Assembly: GCA_021161305.1 (NCBI GenBank)
Contig: JAGHAW010000099.1
Location: 1-5,055 of the forward strand
Direction of reading: 5' to 3'
Length of the DNA stretch: 5,055 nt
From: Sulfurimonas sp.
GTDB taxonomy: Bacteria > Campylobacterota > Campylobacteria > Campylobacterales > Sulfurimonadaceae
Below, in pieces: positions 1 through 5,055 of the stretch; within the stretch, counting starts at the first letter, position 1, and the number at the start of each line of letters is the position of its first letter. The notes below the pieces were generated by a model. That model saw only the letters and a program-made list of their open reading frames with translations, ran no database searches and had not been told where the DNA came from. Both the position numbers and the translations under genes were made by a program.

Positions 1-1
1 A

Positions 2-85
2 AGTATAACTGATAATCATGTTCAACTAGATGATATATATCAAGAAATGAAAAGTTTTATCTCCAAACGATTTCTAGCTTATTAG
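2..85 (+). CDS. possible C-terminal end of a plus-strand gene (partial)
   Basis: The frame beginning at base 2 is open for 27 codons and ends at TAG (83-85); the other two plus frames stop within the first 12 bases. The peptide is charged and helix-like, with IYQEMKSFISKRFLAY at its end, and reads like a normal cytosolic protein C-terminus. If real, it converges tail-to-tail with nrdG and the two overlap by 29 bases. No family can be named from so little sequence. An open stretch this short in AT-rich DNA can arise by chance, so this is a tentative call. Confidence 0.35.
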   Translation, partial: SITDNHVQLDDIYQEMKSFISKRFLAY

Positions 86-758
86 ATAGTTTTGATGTAT
101 CAAAAGATTTAGAAGATTTTTCAAGGTTTGCAATGCTTGTGCCGGTATCTAAAAACTTTTGCAGGTAGTATTTTTTATCATAACCTCTTTTTTTTAGGTC
201 GCTGATAATTGTATTTATATCATCAACGCTTAGCAGGTCATTATGTAAAGTTGTTCTGGCTTCAAATTCTATGTTACTTTCTATAAGTAGATTTAGTGTG
301 GATGAGAACTTGTCATAACTGTTTGAGTGGGTAATTTGGAGAAATTTTTCTTTGGGTGCTTTATAATCAAGTGCTATAAAATCTAGTAGATTTAAATCTA
401 GCAACTCTTTTATTGCTTTTGGATTTAAGCCATTAGTATCCAATTTTATTAAAAATCCAAGTTTTTTTATTTCTTGGCAAAACGCCACCAAATTGTGTGT
501 AGTAGCCTCACCACCAGATAAAACCACTCCATCAAGCATACCAACTCTTGTTTTTAAAAAGTCAAGCATATCATTTAGTGAGTAGTTACCACTCTTGGCA
601 AAGACTATATCACTATTGTAACAATAATCACATCTCATATTACACCCTGCAAACCAGATGATGCATGCTAGGTGCTGAGGGTAATCAAGATGTGTAAATT
701 TAGTTAAATCATAAACAATCTTAGTGTTGAACAAACTGCTTTCTTTGTTTATGCTCAC
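57..758 (-). CDS. nrdG: anaerobic ribonucleotide reductase activating protein (radical SAM glycyl-radical activase)
   Basis: This is the activase that uses S-adenosylmethionine and a [4Fe-4S] cluster to place a stable glycyl radical on class III RNR. The cluster motif CxxxCxxC is visible as Cys39, Cys43 and Cys46 (GCNMRCDYCYN). A SAM-binding GGE follows at 82-84 in LSGGEATTH. The N-terminal part, KIVYDLTKFTHLDYP, is typical of the family. At 233 aa it is longer than the roughly 155-aa E. coli NrdG and resembles the longer NrdG2-type activases. There is no extra ferredoxin-like cysteine insert. The start is GTG at 758, inside the end of the glycyl-radical peptide gene (38-base overlap), preceded by a modest TAGGT; TTG at 734 is an alternative. 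The overlap suggests translational coupling. Its target glycine appears to lie on the neighbouring 50-aa peptide rather than on NrdD itself. Confidence 0.93.
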   Translation of the reverse strand: MSINKESSLFNTKIVYDLTKFTHLDYPQHLACIIWFAGCNMRCDYCYNSDIVFAKSGNYSLNDMLDFLKTRVGMLDGVVLSGGEATTHNLVAFCQEIKKLGFLIKLDTNGLNPKAIKELLDLNLLDFIALDYKAPKEKFLQITHSNSYDKFSSTLNLLIESNIEFEARTTLHNDLLSVDDINTIISDLKKRGYDKKYYLQKFLDTGTSIANLEKSSKSFDTSKLSNKLEIVWR

Positions 759-873
759 CGGTTTTACCTACATTAAAACTCTCAACAGGTCTATGATAAC
801 CCATAACTCTTGTATATACTATACATTTTTGTCTTCTGTCTTGAAGCATACTTAAAATTTCATTTTTACTCAT
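721..873 (-). CDS. separate glycyl-radical domain of class III ribonucleotide reductase (50 aa)
   Basis: A 50-codon gene between nrdD and nrdG that encodes just the glycyl-radical loop normally found at the C-terminus of NrdD. Visible parts are a charged, probably helical N-terminus (1-16), then CIVYTRVMGYHRPV (17-30) with the expected radical residue Gly25 in RVxGY. An FNxGK element (33-37) and a basic tail ending in RKQFVQH follow. In known class III enzymes the RVxGY glycine carries the radical made by NrdG and passes it to the active-site cysteine. The start is ATG at 873, with AAAGGA 7 bases upstream, 21 bases after the nrdD stop and in the same reading frame. Its end overlaps nrdG. I infer that it docks into NrdD to complete the enzyme, by analogy with YfiD/GrcA, the spare glycyl-radical domain of pyruvate formate-lyase. 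Small proteins of this domain may already be annotated elsewhere simply as NrdD. Confidence 0.9.
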   Translation of the reverse strand: MSKNEILSMLQDRRQKCIVYTRVMGYHRPVESFNVGKTGEHKQRKQFVQH

Positions 874-880
874 TTTGTTT

Positions 881-886
881 TCCTTT
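881..886 (-). promoter_or_regulatory. Shine-Dalgarno of the glycyl-radical peptide gene
   Basis: AAAGGA on the minus strand lies 7 bases before ATG at 873, inside the 21-base gap after the nrdD stop. It decides the call: the small peptide has its own good initiation site and need not come from read-through of the nrdD TAA. Confidence 0.8.
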
Positions 887-894
887 AATTTGGT

Positions 895-3003
895 TTACGA
901 AACTTCTAGTTTCAAATTTTGTGATTCTATAATTAACTCTTCATCACACTTTGGACAGAACTCATGCTCACCAGAGATATACCCATGTTTTGGACATATT
1001 GAAAAGAGAGGTGTTATGGTGATATATGGAAGTCTAAAGTTTGAGATGACATTTTTAACTAACTTTCTACATGCCTCAGTTGAACTGACTCTCTCTTGCA
1101 TATAAAGGTGCAGAACTGTTCCTCCGGTATATTTACATTGAAGATCATCTTGAAGAGTAAGTGCCTCAAATGGGTCATCTGTTAAATCAACAGGAATCTG
1201 TGAAGAGTTGGTATAGTAGATATTTTCATCCATTCCAGCTTGGATGATGCTATCGCCATATCTCTTTTTATCCTCTTTGGCAAATCTGTATGTAGTTCCC
1301 TCAGCAGGAGTTGCTTCAAGATTGTAAAGATTTCCACTATCTTCTTGAAACTCAACCATTCTCTCTCTCATATGGTTTAAAATCTCTGTTGCAAACTCGA
1401 TTCCCTTATCGGAACTTATGTCATAACTATTGCTAGTAAAGTTTAAAATCATCTCATTCATTCCATTTACACCAATAGTTGAGAAGTGATTTTTAAATCC
1501 TGGTAAATATCTCTGTGTATATGGAAAAAGACCTCTATCATACATCTCTTGAATGAAAACTCTCTTCTTCTCAAGTGTTGATTTAGCATGGTTCATTAGT
1601 TGATTTACACGAGTTATAAGTGCTTCTTTATCGCCCTTGTATAAAAATCCAAGTCTTGCCATATTAAGCGTAACCACACCGATACTACCAGTCATTTCAG
1701 CACTGCCAAAAAGACCACCTCCTCGTTTAAGAAGTTCTCTTAAATCAAGTTGCAATCTACAACACATACTTCTTACATGCCCCGGTTTATAAGCTTCTTC
1801 ATTTTCTATAAGATTACCGTTCTCATCTCTTTTGTATTGACTTCCTATAAAGTTTTGAAAATAAGATGAGCCGACTTTTGCCGTATTTTCAAAAAGCAGG
1901 TCTGTATTTTCTCCATACCAGTCAAAATCTTCTGTAATATTTACGGTAGGAATCGGAAAGGTAAAAGGTTGACCTGTTTTATCTCCCTCAGTCATAACTT
2001 CATAGTAAGCTTTGTTGATGAGATTCATCTCTTTTTGAAAATGCTTATATGTCATATCTTCAAGTTTCTCACAACCACGCTCATTTGCAATGCTTTGAAG
2101 TTCACTATCTAAAAAATCTTTTAATAGATGAGACTGTTTTCTAGTTGGAATCTGGTCTTTTAAATCGTCTGGAACGGTCCAATCAATAGTGATGTTAGTA
2201 AAAGGAGATTGACCCCAACGAGCAGGAACATTTAGGTTATATACAAAACTTCTGACAGCTTTTTTTATCTCTTTAAATGATAGTTTGTCTCTAAAAACAT
2301 AGGGTGCTAAGTAGGTATCAAATGATGAAAATGCTTGAGCACCAGCCCATTCACTCTGTAAGATTCCTAAAAAATTTGCCATCTGACCAAGTGCTTCACG
2401 AAAGTGCTTTGGTGCATCAGACTCAACTCTTCCTCTTACACCATTAAAGCCCTCATCAAGCAGAGCCCTCAGACTCCAGCCGGCACAGTAGCCAGTTAAA
2501 CAGTCGAGGTCATGAATGTGATAATCCCCGTTTCTGTGAGCATAACCTTCCTCTTTAGAGTAGATTTTATCAAGCCAATAATTTGCTATAACTTTTCCCG
2601 CAGTGTTGTTTACCAAACCTGCATTTGAGTAACCGGTATTTGAGTTTGCTTTTATACGCCAATCACTTCCATTTATATACTCTTCAATTGTTTGAGTTGA
2701 ATTTATATAGGTTGTATCTTCTTCTATAAAGTTATCTCTTTGCATCTTGTGCATATGGCGATAGAGAATAAAAGAACGCATTACATCAAAGTATCTCCCC
2801 TTATAAAGTTCTGTCTCTATAAAGTCTTGTATATCCTCAACAGCAACCACTCTTTTGTTTTTTAATCTTTCAAGGACATTAAAAAATATAGAACTGTCAT
2901 AAGTCGTATTTTCACTTTTAAAAGCCTTTTTTATTGCATCTTCTATCTTATATGAAACAAATTCTTTATGCGTACCATCTCTCTTTAAAATATTCTCAAC
3001 CAT
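895..3003 (-). CDS. nrdD: anaerobic ribonucleoside-triphosphate reductase, large subunit lacking its glycyl-radical loop
   Basis: Class III RNR reduces ribonucleoside triphosphates to dNTPs without oxygen. Residues 1-90 form an ATP cone (start VENILKRDG), the allosteric activity domain. The catalytic barrel follows, with DLDC/GYC at 165-173 (Cys173 in the position expected for the barrel cysteine) and a finger-loop segment MCCRLQLDL at 413-421, where Cys414/Cys415 are candidates for the thiyl radical. Late in the protein are TGGTVLHLYMQE (627-638) and FSIC at 667-670. A zinc site is formed by CPKH (Cys670, His673) and CPKC (Cys683, Cys686). The protein ends only 16 residues after Cys686, with no RVxGY loop; that loop is encoded by the next gene. 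ATG at 3003 is preceded by AGGA at 6 bases. It is the first gene of the nrdD - glycyl peptide - nrdG operon. At 702 aa it is near normal length because of the N-terminal cone and a short tail beyond the zinc site. Confidence 0.96.
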   Translation of the reverse strand: MVENILKRDGTHKEFVSYKIEDAIKKAFKSENTTYDSSIFFNVLERLKNKRVVAVEDIQDFIETELYKGRYFDVMRSFILYRHMHKMQRDNFIEEDTTYINSTQTIEEYINGSDWRIKANSNTGYSNAGLVNNTAGKVIANYWLDKIYSKEEGYAHRNGDYHIHDLDCLTGYCAGWSLRALLDEGFNGVRGRVESDAPKHFREALGQMANFLGILQSEWAGAQAFSSFDTYLAPYVFRDKLSFKEIKKAVRSFVYNLNVPARWGQSPFTNITIDWTVPDDLKDQIPTRKQSHLLKDFLDSELQSIANERGCEKLEDMTYKHFQKEMNLINKAYYEVMTEGDKTGQPFTFPIPTVNITEDFDWYGENTDLLFENTAKVGSSYFQNFIGSQYKRDENGNLIENEEAYKPGHVRSMCCRLQLDLRELLKRGGGLFGSAEMTGSIGVVTLNMARLGFLYKGDKEALITRVNQLMNHAKSTLEKKRVFIQEMYDRGLFPYTQRYLPGFKNHFSTIGVNGMNEMILNFTSNSYDISSDKGIEFATEILNHMRERMVEFQEDSGNLYNLEATPAEGTTYRFAKEDKKRYGDSIIQAGMDENIYYTNSSQIPVDLTDDPFEALTLQDDLQCKYTGGTVLHLYMQERVSSTEACRKLVKNVISNFRLPYITITPLFSICPKHGYISGEHEFCPKCDEELIIESQNLKLEVS

Positions 3004-3062
3004 CGCTTTTCCTAATTATATTTGTGAAAGTTTATAGCAATATGAGTTAAAAAGTCATAATA

Positions 3063-3077
3063 AAAAGTGTCACTTTT
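3063..3077. promoter_or_regulatory. perfect 15-bp dyad, candidate operator of the nrdD operon
   Basis: AAAAGTG-T-CACTTTT has 7-bp arms and one central base. It lies in the 119-bp gap between nrdD and the upstream 91-aa gene. It starts a few bases downstream of the start site predicted from TATAAT at 3088-3093. It also exactly fills the 15-bp gap between a weaker TGACAT (3078-3083) and TATTAT (3057-3062) on the minus strand. With a one-base centre it is a poor RNA hairpin and better suited to a dimeric DNA-binding protein. It is not an FNR (TTGAT-N4-ATCAA) or NrdR-box sequence. The regulator is unknown. Confidence 0.45.
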
Positions 3078-3087
3078 ATGTCATTTA

Positions 3088-3096
3088 ATTATACAA
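3088..3096 (-). promoter_or_regulatory. probable nrdD operon promoter (-10 region)
   Basis: The minus strand reads TTGTATAAT, a perfect TATAAT preceded by a T-rich stretch and no clear -35, as expected for Campylobacterota housekeeping promoters. The same ten bases, TTGTATAATT, occur at the transporter promoter. Transcription would begin near 3081 and give a leader of about 77 bases. Alternative -10 elements closer to nrdD are TATTAT (3057-3062) and TGCTATAAA (TATAAA at 3031-3036, with an extended TG). Confidence 0.55.
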
Positions 3097-3122
3097 AATA
3101 TAAATAGTAATGCTAGTTTTTT

Positions 3123-3398
3123 TTAAAGTTCAATCTTTTTGGATAGATGAGTCATCAATAGAAGTTGTCCCATTCCTTCAAAAAACTTATCTACACCTAT
3201 ATTTTTAACCCCCAAAGATTTTTCTAAAGCAGTTAAAAAAACGAGTTGAGATTCGTCAGAAGCTTTCATATATGTATCGATTATCCATTCTATGTTTAGT
3301 GAGTGAACTTTACCATTTACATTATAGTCTATGGATGATTTTAGATTAATTCCCTCTCTTTTTATAATATCTTTACATTGTTGTTCCACTGTTCTCAC
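3123..3398 (-). CDS. small protein of unknown function, translationally coupled to the transporter (91 aa)
   Basis: I do not recognise this protein. It has no membrane segment, signal peptide or metal-binding motif, and a single cysteine (Cys8). A beta-rich part (about 20-37, IDYNVNGKVHSLNIEW) appears to be followed by two or three helices, including SQLVFLTALEKSLGV (50-64) and KFFEGMGQLLLMTHL (71-85). The chosen start is GTG at 3398. Its G is the last base of the transporter stop codon (TAGTG), and GGGGG lies 7 bases upstream. A longer version from 3473 would only re-read transporter sequence in another frame. Sharing an mRNA with, and directly following, the transporter suggests a related role, but that is inference from position. 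Confidence 0.75.
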   Translation of the reverse strand: MRTVEQQCKDIIKREGINLKSSIDYNVNGKVHSLNIEWIIDTYMKASDESQLVFLTALEKSLGVKNIGVDKFFEGMGQLLLMTHLSKKIEL

Positions 3399-4735
3399 TA
3401 TAAAACCCCCATCAAAGAGAGCATGACGATAAACATGGCAATAGGGGTAACATAACGAAGTGAAAAGTACCATATTTCAAAGGCAAAGCCAAGTTGAGGT
3501 TTCATTATAGATTCTATTCTCTGCTTTTCTATAACAAAACCAACAAAAACAGCCATAATCAATCCACCAAGAGGAAGTAAAATAGAGGCAGTAATATAGT
3601 CAAGCCAATCAAAGATATTTCTACTGCCAATAGTTAAAAACTCTTTAAAAGTATCTATATTTGAAAATAGAGCAACCGCTCCAACAAGATAAAAAAGAAG
3701 ACCTACTACGATAGAGGCTTTTACTCTTGCGTAGTTAAATCTACTTATAAGGTACTGAACCATAGGTTCTACAATGGATACAGAAGAGGTAAGACCCGCA
3801 AACGCTAAAGATATAAAGAATATAATAGCAAAGATATTTCCGATAACTCCCATTTCATAAAAAACAGCAGGCAAAGAGATAAAAACTAAACCCGGACCTT
3901 TTGCAGGAACTGAACCATATTGATAAAGAAAGGTAAATAGCATTAGACCTGCTACTATAGCTATAGTAGTATCTAAAAAGATAACCCATAGAGCATTATT
4001 AACTAAATTAGATTCTTTTTTTAGTGAAGCAGAATAGGTCATAATAGCTCCCATTCCAAGAGAGAGAGTAAAAAAAGCATGACCAATTGCAGAAACAAAA
4101 GATTCTGAAGTTATTTTAGACCAATCTGCAACAAACATAAAATCTACAGCTTGAGAAAAAGCTTCAAGCGTTGTTGCATAAGCAAACATACCAAATAAAA
4201 TAAGCATTAGCAGAGGCATCAAAATCATATTTAGTTTTTCAATACCACCCTTGATTCCTTTGGTGACAATATAGGTTATAAATATAAAAGAGAGGGTATG
4301 GTAGAAAAGTTGAGTCCAAGCATCACTTGTGAGCAGAGTAGTAAAAACTGTTTCTGCTTCTTCAACTGAGGCAGGAAGTGCTACAAGTGATGTCACTACA
4401 TAGTGAAATATCCATCCTATAACAACAGAGTAAAAAGTCATAATAAAAAGACCGGTTAGAGCCTGAAAACCTGCATATTTCCACAAATTTTTGTTTTTTG
4501 GAGCCAATTTTTCAAAAGATGTAACGGTATCACTTTTAGCCAAATAACCTATAAACATCTCACTAAGCATAATAGAAAAACCTATGAAGATAACAGCAAG
4601 TAAATAGACAAGGACAAATGCACCTCCTCCATTTTCTCCGGTTATATATGGAAACTTCCAGATATTGCCAAGTCCAACAGCACTTCCTGCTGCGGCTAAA
4701 ATAAAACCAATCCTACTAAACCTAGCTATCTTCAT
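3398..4735 (-). CDS. sodium-dependent transporter, NSS/SNF family (LeuT-like, 445 aa)
   Basis: An inner-membrane Na+ symporter of the neurotransmitter:sodium symporter family, which in bacteria usually imports amino acids. TM1 carries the family signature AGSAVGLGNIWKFP (16-29), with Asn24 matching the Na1 ligand Asn27 of LeuT. Also visible are ENGGGAF (34-40), TM3 Tyr102 in the position of the LeuT substrate-contacting tyrosine, TM6 LSLGMGAIMTYSA (224-236), and TM8 FAGLTSS (312-318), where Thr316/Ser317 match LeuT Na2 residues. Roughly 11 hydrophobic spans are seen, as in MhsT and Tyt1. TM7 has an acidic residue, Asp255, compatible with chloride-independent bacterial members. The substrate cannot be told. 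The start is ATG at 4735, with AAAAGGG 9 bases upstream; the in-frame TTG at 4762 falls within the -10 box and is rejected. It is the first gene of a two-gene unit with the 91-aa protein. Confidence 0.93.
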   Translation of the reverse strand: MKIARFSRIGFILAAAGSAVGLGNIWKFPYITGENGGGAFVLVYLLAVIFIGFSIMLSEMFIGYLAKSDTVTSFEKLAPKNKNLWKYAGFQALTGLFIMTFYSVVIGWIFHYVVTSLVALPASVEEAETVFTTLLTSDAWTQLFYHTLSFIFITYIVTKGIKGGIEKLNMILMPLLMLILFGMFAYATTLEAFSQAVDFMFVADWSKITSESFVSAIGHAFFTLSLGMGAIMTYSASLKKESNLVNNALWVIFLDTTIAIVAGLMLFTFLYQYGSVPAKGPGLVFISLPAVFYEMGVIGNIFAIIFFISLAFAGLTSSVSIVEPMVQYLISRFNYARVKASIVVGLLFYLVGAVALFSNIDTFKEFLTIGSRNIFDWLDYITASILLPLGGLIMAVFVGFVIEKQRIESIMKPQLGFAFEIWYFSLRYVTPIAMFIVMLSLMGVL

Positions 4736-4761
4736 AAACAATATCCCTTTTAATTGAAGCA

Positions 4762-4770
4762 ATTATACAA
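4762..4770 (-). promoter_or_regulatory. transporter promoter (-10 region)
   Basis: The minus strand reads TTGTATAAT, followed by a further T, identical over ten bases to the proposed nrdD promoter. The start of transcription would be near 4755, leaving a leader of about 20 bases with the AAAAGGG ribosome site. The -35 position is only T-rich. It is divergent from the tRNA promoter. Confidence 0.6.
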
Positions 4771-4807
4771 GAAATTTTAAATATATAAAAGAATTATGCT
4801 AAAAGTA

Positions 4808-4836
4808 TTGACATTTTGTAACTAATTGACTATAAT
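4808..4836 (+). promoter_or_regulatory. consensus sigma70 promoter of the tRNA-Pro/tRNA-His unit
   Basis: TTGACA (4808-4813) and TATAAT (4831-4836) are both perfect and are separated by exactly 17 bases. An A/T-rich stretch upstream (about 4771-4807) resembles an UP element. The bases after the -10, TTCGCC, form a GC-rich discriminator of the kind seen at stringently controlled stable-RNA promoters. Transcription should begin near 4843. Confidence 0.88.
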
Positions 4837-4843
4837 TTCGCCT

Positions 4844-4871
4844 CATTAATCAGCAGTTTGCTTGGTTAATG
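4844..4871 (+). other. stem-loop in the tRNA-Pro 5' leader
   Basis: Bases 4844-4851 pair with 4864-4871 (8 pairs including one G-U). After a single bulged T (4863), 4852-4855 pair with 4859-4862 around a GTT loop, giving 12 pairs in all. The hairpin begins at about the predicted transcription start and ends 8 bases before the mature tRNA. It may protect the 5' end or help present the precursor to RNase P. The pairing is seen; the role is inference. Confidence 0.5.
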
Positions 4872-4879
4872 CGATAGGT

Positions 4880-4957
4880 CGGGGTGTAGCTCAGTATGGT
4901 TAGAGTACCTGGTTTGGGACCAGGGGGCCGAAGGTTCGAGTCCTTTCACCCCGACCA
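4880..4957 (+). tRNA. tRNA-Pro (anticodon TGG)
   Basis: The acceptor stem CGGGGTG (4880-4886) pairs fully with CACCCCG (4947-4953), followed by discriminator A and an encoded CCA (4955-4957). The anticodon stem CCTGG/CCAGG encloses loop TTTGGGA with anticodon TGG at 4915-4917. The T loop is TTCGAGT. It is the first tRNA of the pair and reads all or most proline codons through U34. Confidence 0.97.
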
Positions 4958-4979
4958 CTTTATATTTAAATTTTAGCAT

Positions 4980-5055
4980 GGTGGGATTAGCTCAGTTGGT
5001 TAGAGCACTGGTTTGTGGTGCCGGGGGTCGCGGGTTCGAATCCCGTATCCCACCC
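4980..5055 (+). tRNA. tRNA-His (anticodon GTG), 3' end cut by window edge
   Basis: GTGGGAT (4981-4987) pairs with ATCCCAC (5047-5053). The extra G at 4980 faces C at 5054, the G-1:C73 pair that identifies tRNA-His. The D stem GCTC/GAGC and the T arm with TTCGAAT are intact. The anticodon loop TTGTGGT has GTG at 5015-5017. Only the first C of the CCA end lies in the window. It follows tRNA-Pro after a 22-base AT-rich spacer with no promoter of its own, so the two are probably cut from one transcript. Confidence 0.96.

Noticed and set aside
31..42. TGATATATATCA palindrome, 9 of 10 match to an FNR-type TTGAT-N4-ATCAA box on the minus strand
   Set aside because: It sits downstream of nrdG and inside a probable coding tail, in very AT-rich DNA where such palindromes arise by chance. 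No promoter or gene start is seen next to it.
895..897. Frameshift or recent nonsense mutation breaking nrdD
   Set aside because: Both halves have extra sequence at the junction, and the small gene has its own ribosome site and ATG. An ancestral split explains this better, though read-level checking was not possible.
875..1105. 76-codon plus-strand open frame opposite the end of nrdD
   Set aside because: It lies wholly antisense to the conserved NrdD zinc-site coding region, has no ribosome site and gives a low-complexity Ser/Phe-rich peptide.
3097..3125. Rho-independent terminator after the 91-aa gene
   Set aside because: There is a run of eight A on the minus strand at the stop codon but no GC-rich stem and no U-tract in the right orientation, so no terminator is called.
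3399..3473. Longer N-terminus for the 91-aa protein
   Set aside because: These 25 codons are the conserved-frame transporter C-terminus read out of frame. GTG at 3398 has a well-spaced GGGGG.
4736..4762. Upstream TTG start for the transporter (nine extra residues)
   Set aside because: The TTG overlaps the TATAAT -10 box and lies upstream of the likely transcription start. The AAAAGGG ribosome site fits ATG at 4735.

Overview
The window is low-GC DNA with short intergenic gaps. It carries an anaerobic class III ribonucleotide reductase (RNR) locus, a bacterial Na+-coupled amino-acid-type transporter (NSS/SNF family) with a small co-transcribed unknown gene, and a tRNA-Pro/tRNA-His pair. Base composition, TTGTATAATT-type -10 regions with weak -35 boxes, and the look of the proteins suggest a Campylobacterota (epsilonproteobacterial) relative such as Sulfurimonas. 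This is recognition by eye, not a search result.

Layout, left to right: (1) 1-85, the possible 3' end of a plus-strand gene running tail-to-tail into nrdG. (2) 57-3003, minus strand, transcribed right to left: nrdD (702 aa), a 50-aa glycyl-radical peptide, then nrdG (radical SAM activase). (3) 3004-3122, the nrdD control region with a perfect TATAAT and a perfect 15-bp dyad. (4) 3123-4735, minus strand: the transporter, then a 91-aa protein of unknown function that starts on the last base of the transporter's stop codon. (5) 4736-4879, a divergent promoter region serving the transporter leftward and the tRNAs rightward. The tRNA promoter is a textbook TTGACA-17-TATAAT. (6) 4880-5055, tRNA-Pro(TGG) and tRNA-His(GTG); the latter is cut by the window edge in its CCA end.

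The most interesting point is the RNR. The large NrdD stops shortly after its zinc-binding C-terminal motif and has no glycyl-radical loop. That loop, RVMGY followed by RPV and a GK element, is encoded by a separate 50-codon gene 21 bases downstream, with its own Shine-Dalgarno and ATG. The enzyme therefore appears to be three-part: catalytic subunit with ATP cone, catalytic cysteines and zinc site; detachable glycyl-radical peptide; and NrdG, which would place the radical on Gly25 of the small peptide. Together they would make dNTPs from NTPs without oxygen. The split falls in one reading frame with a single TAA between the parts, but the extra sequence at both new ends argues against a recent nonsense mutation or a base-calling error.
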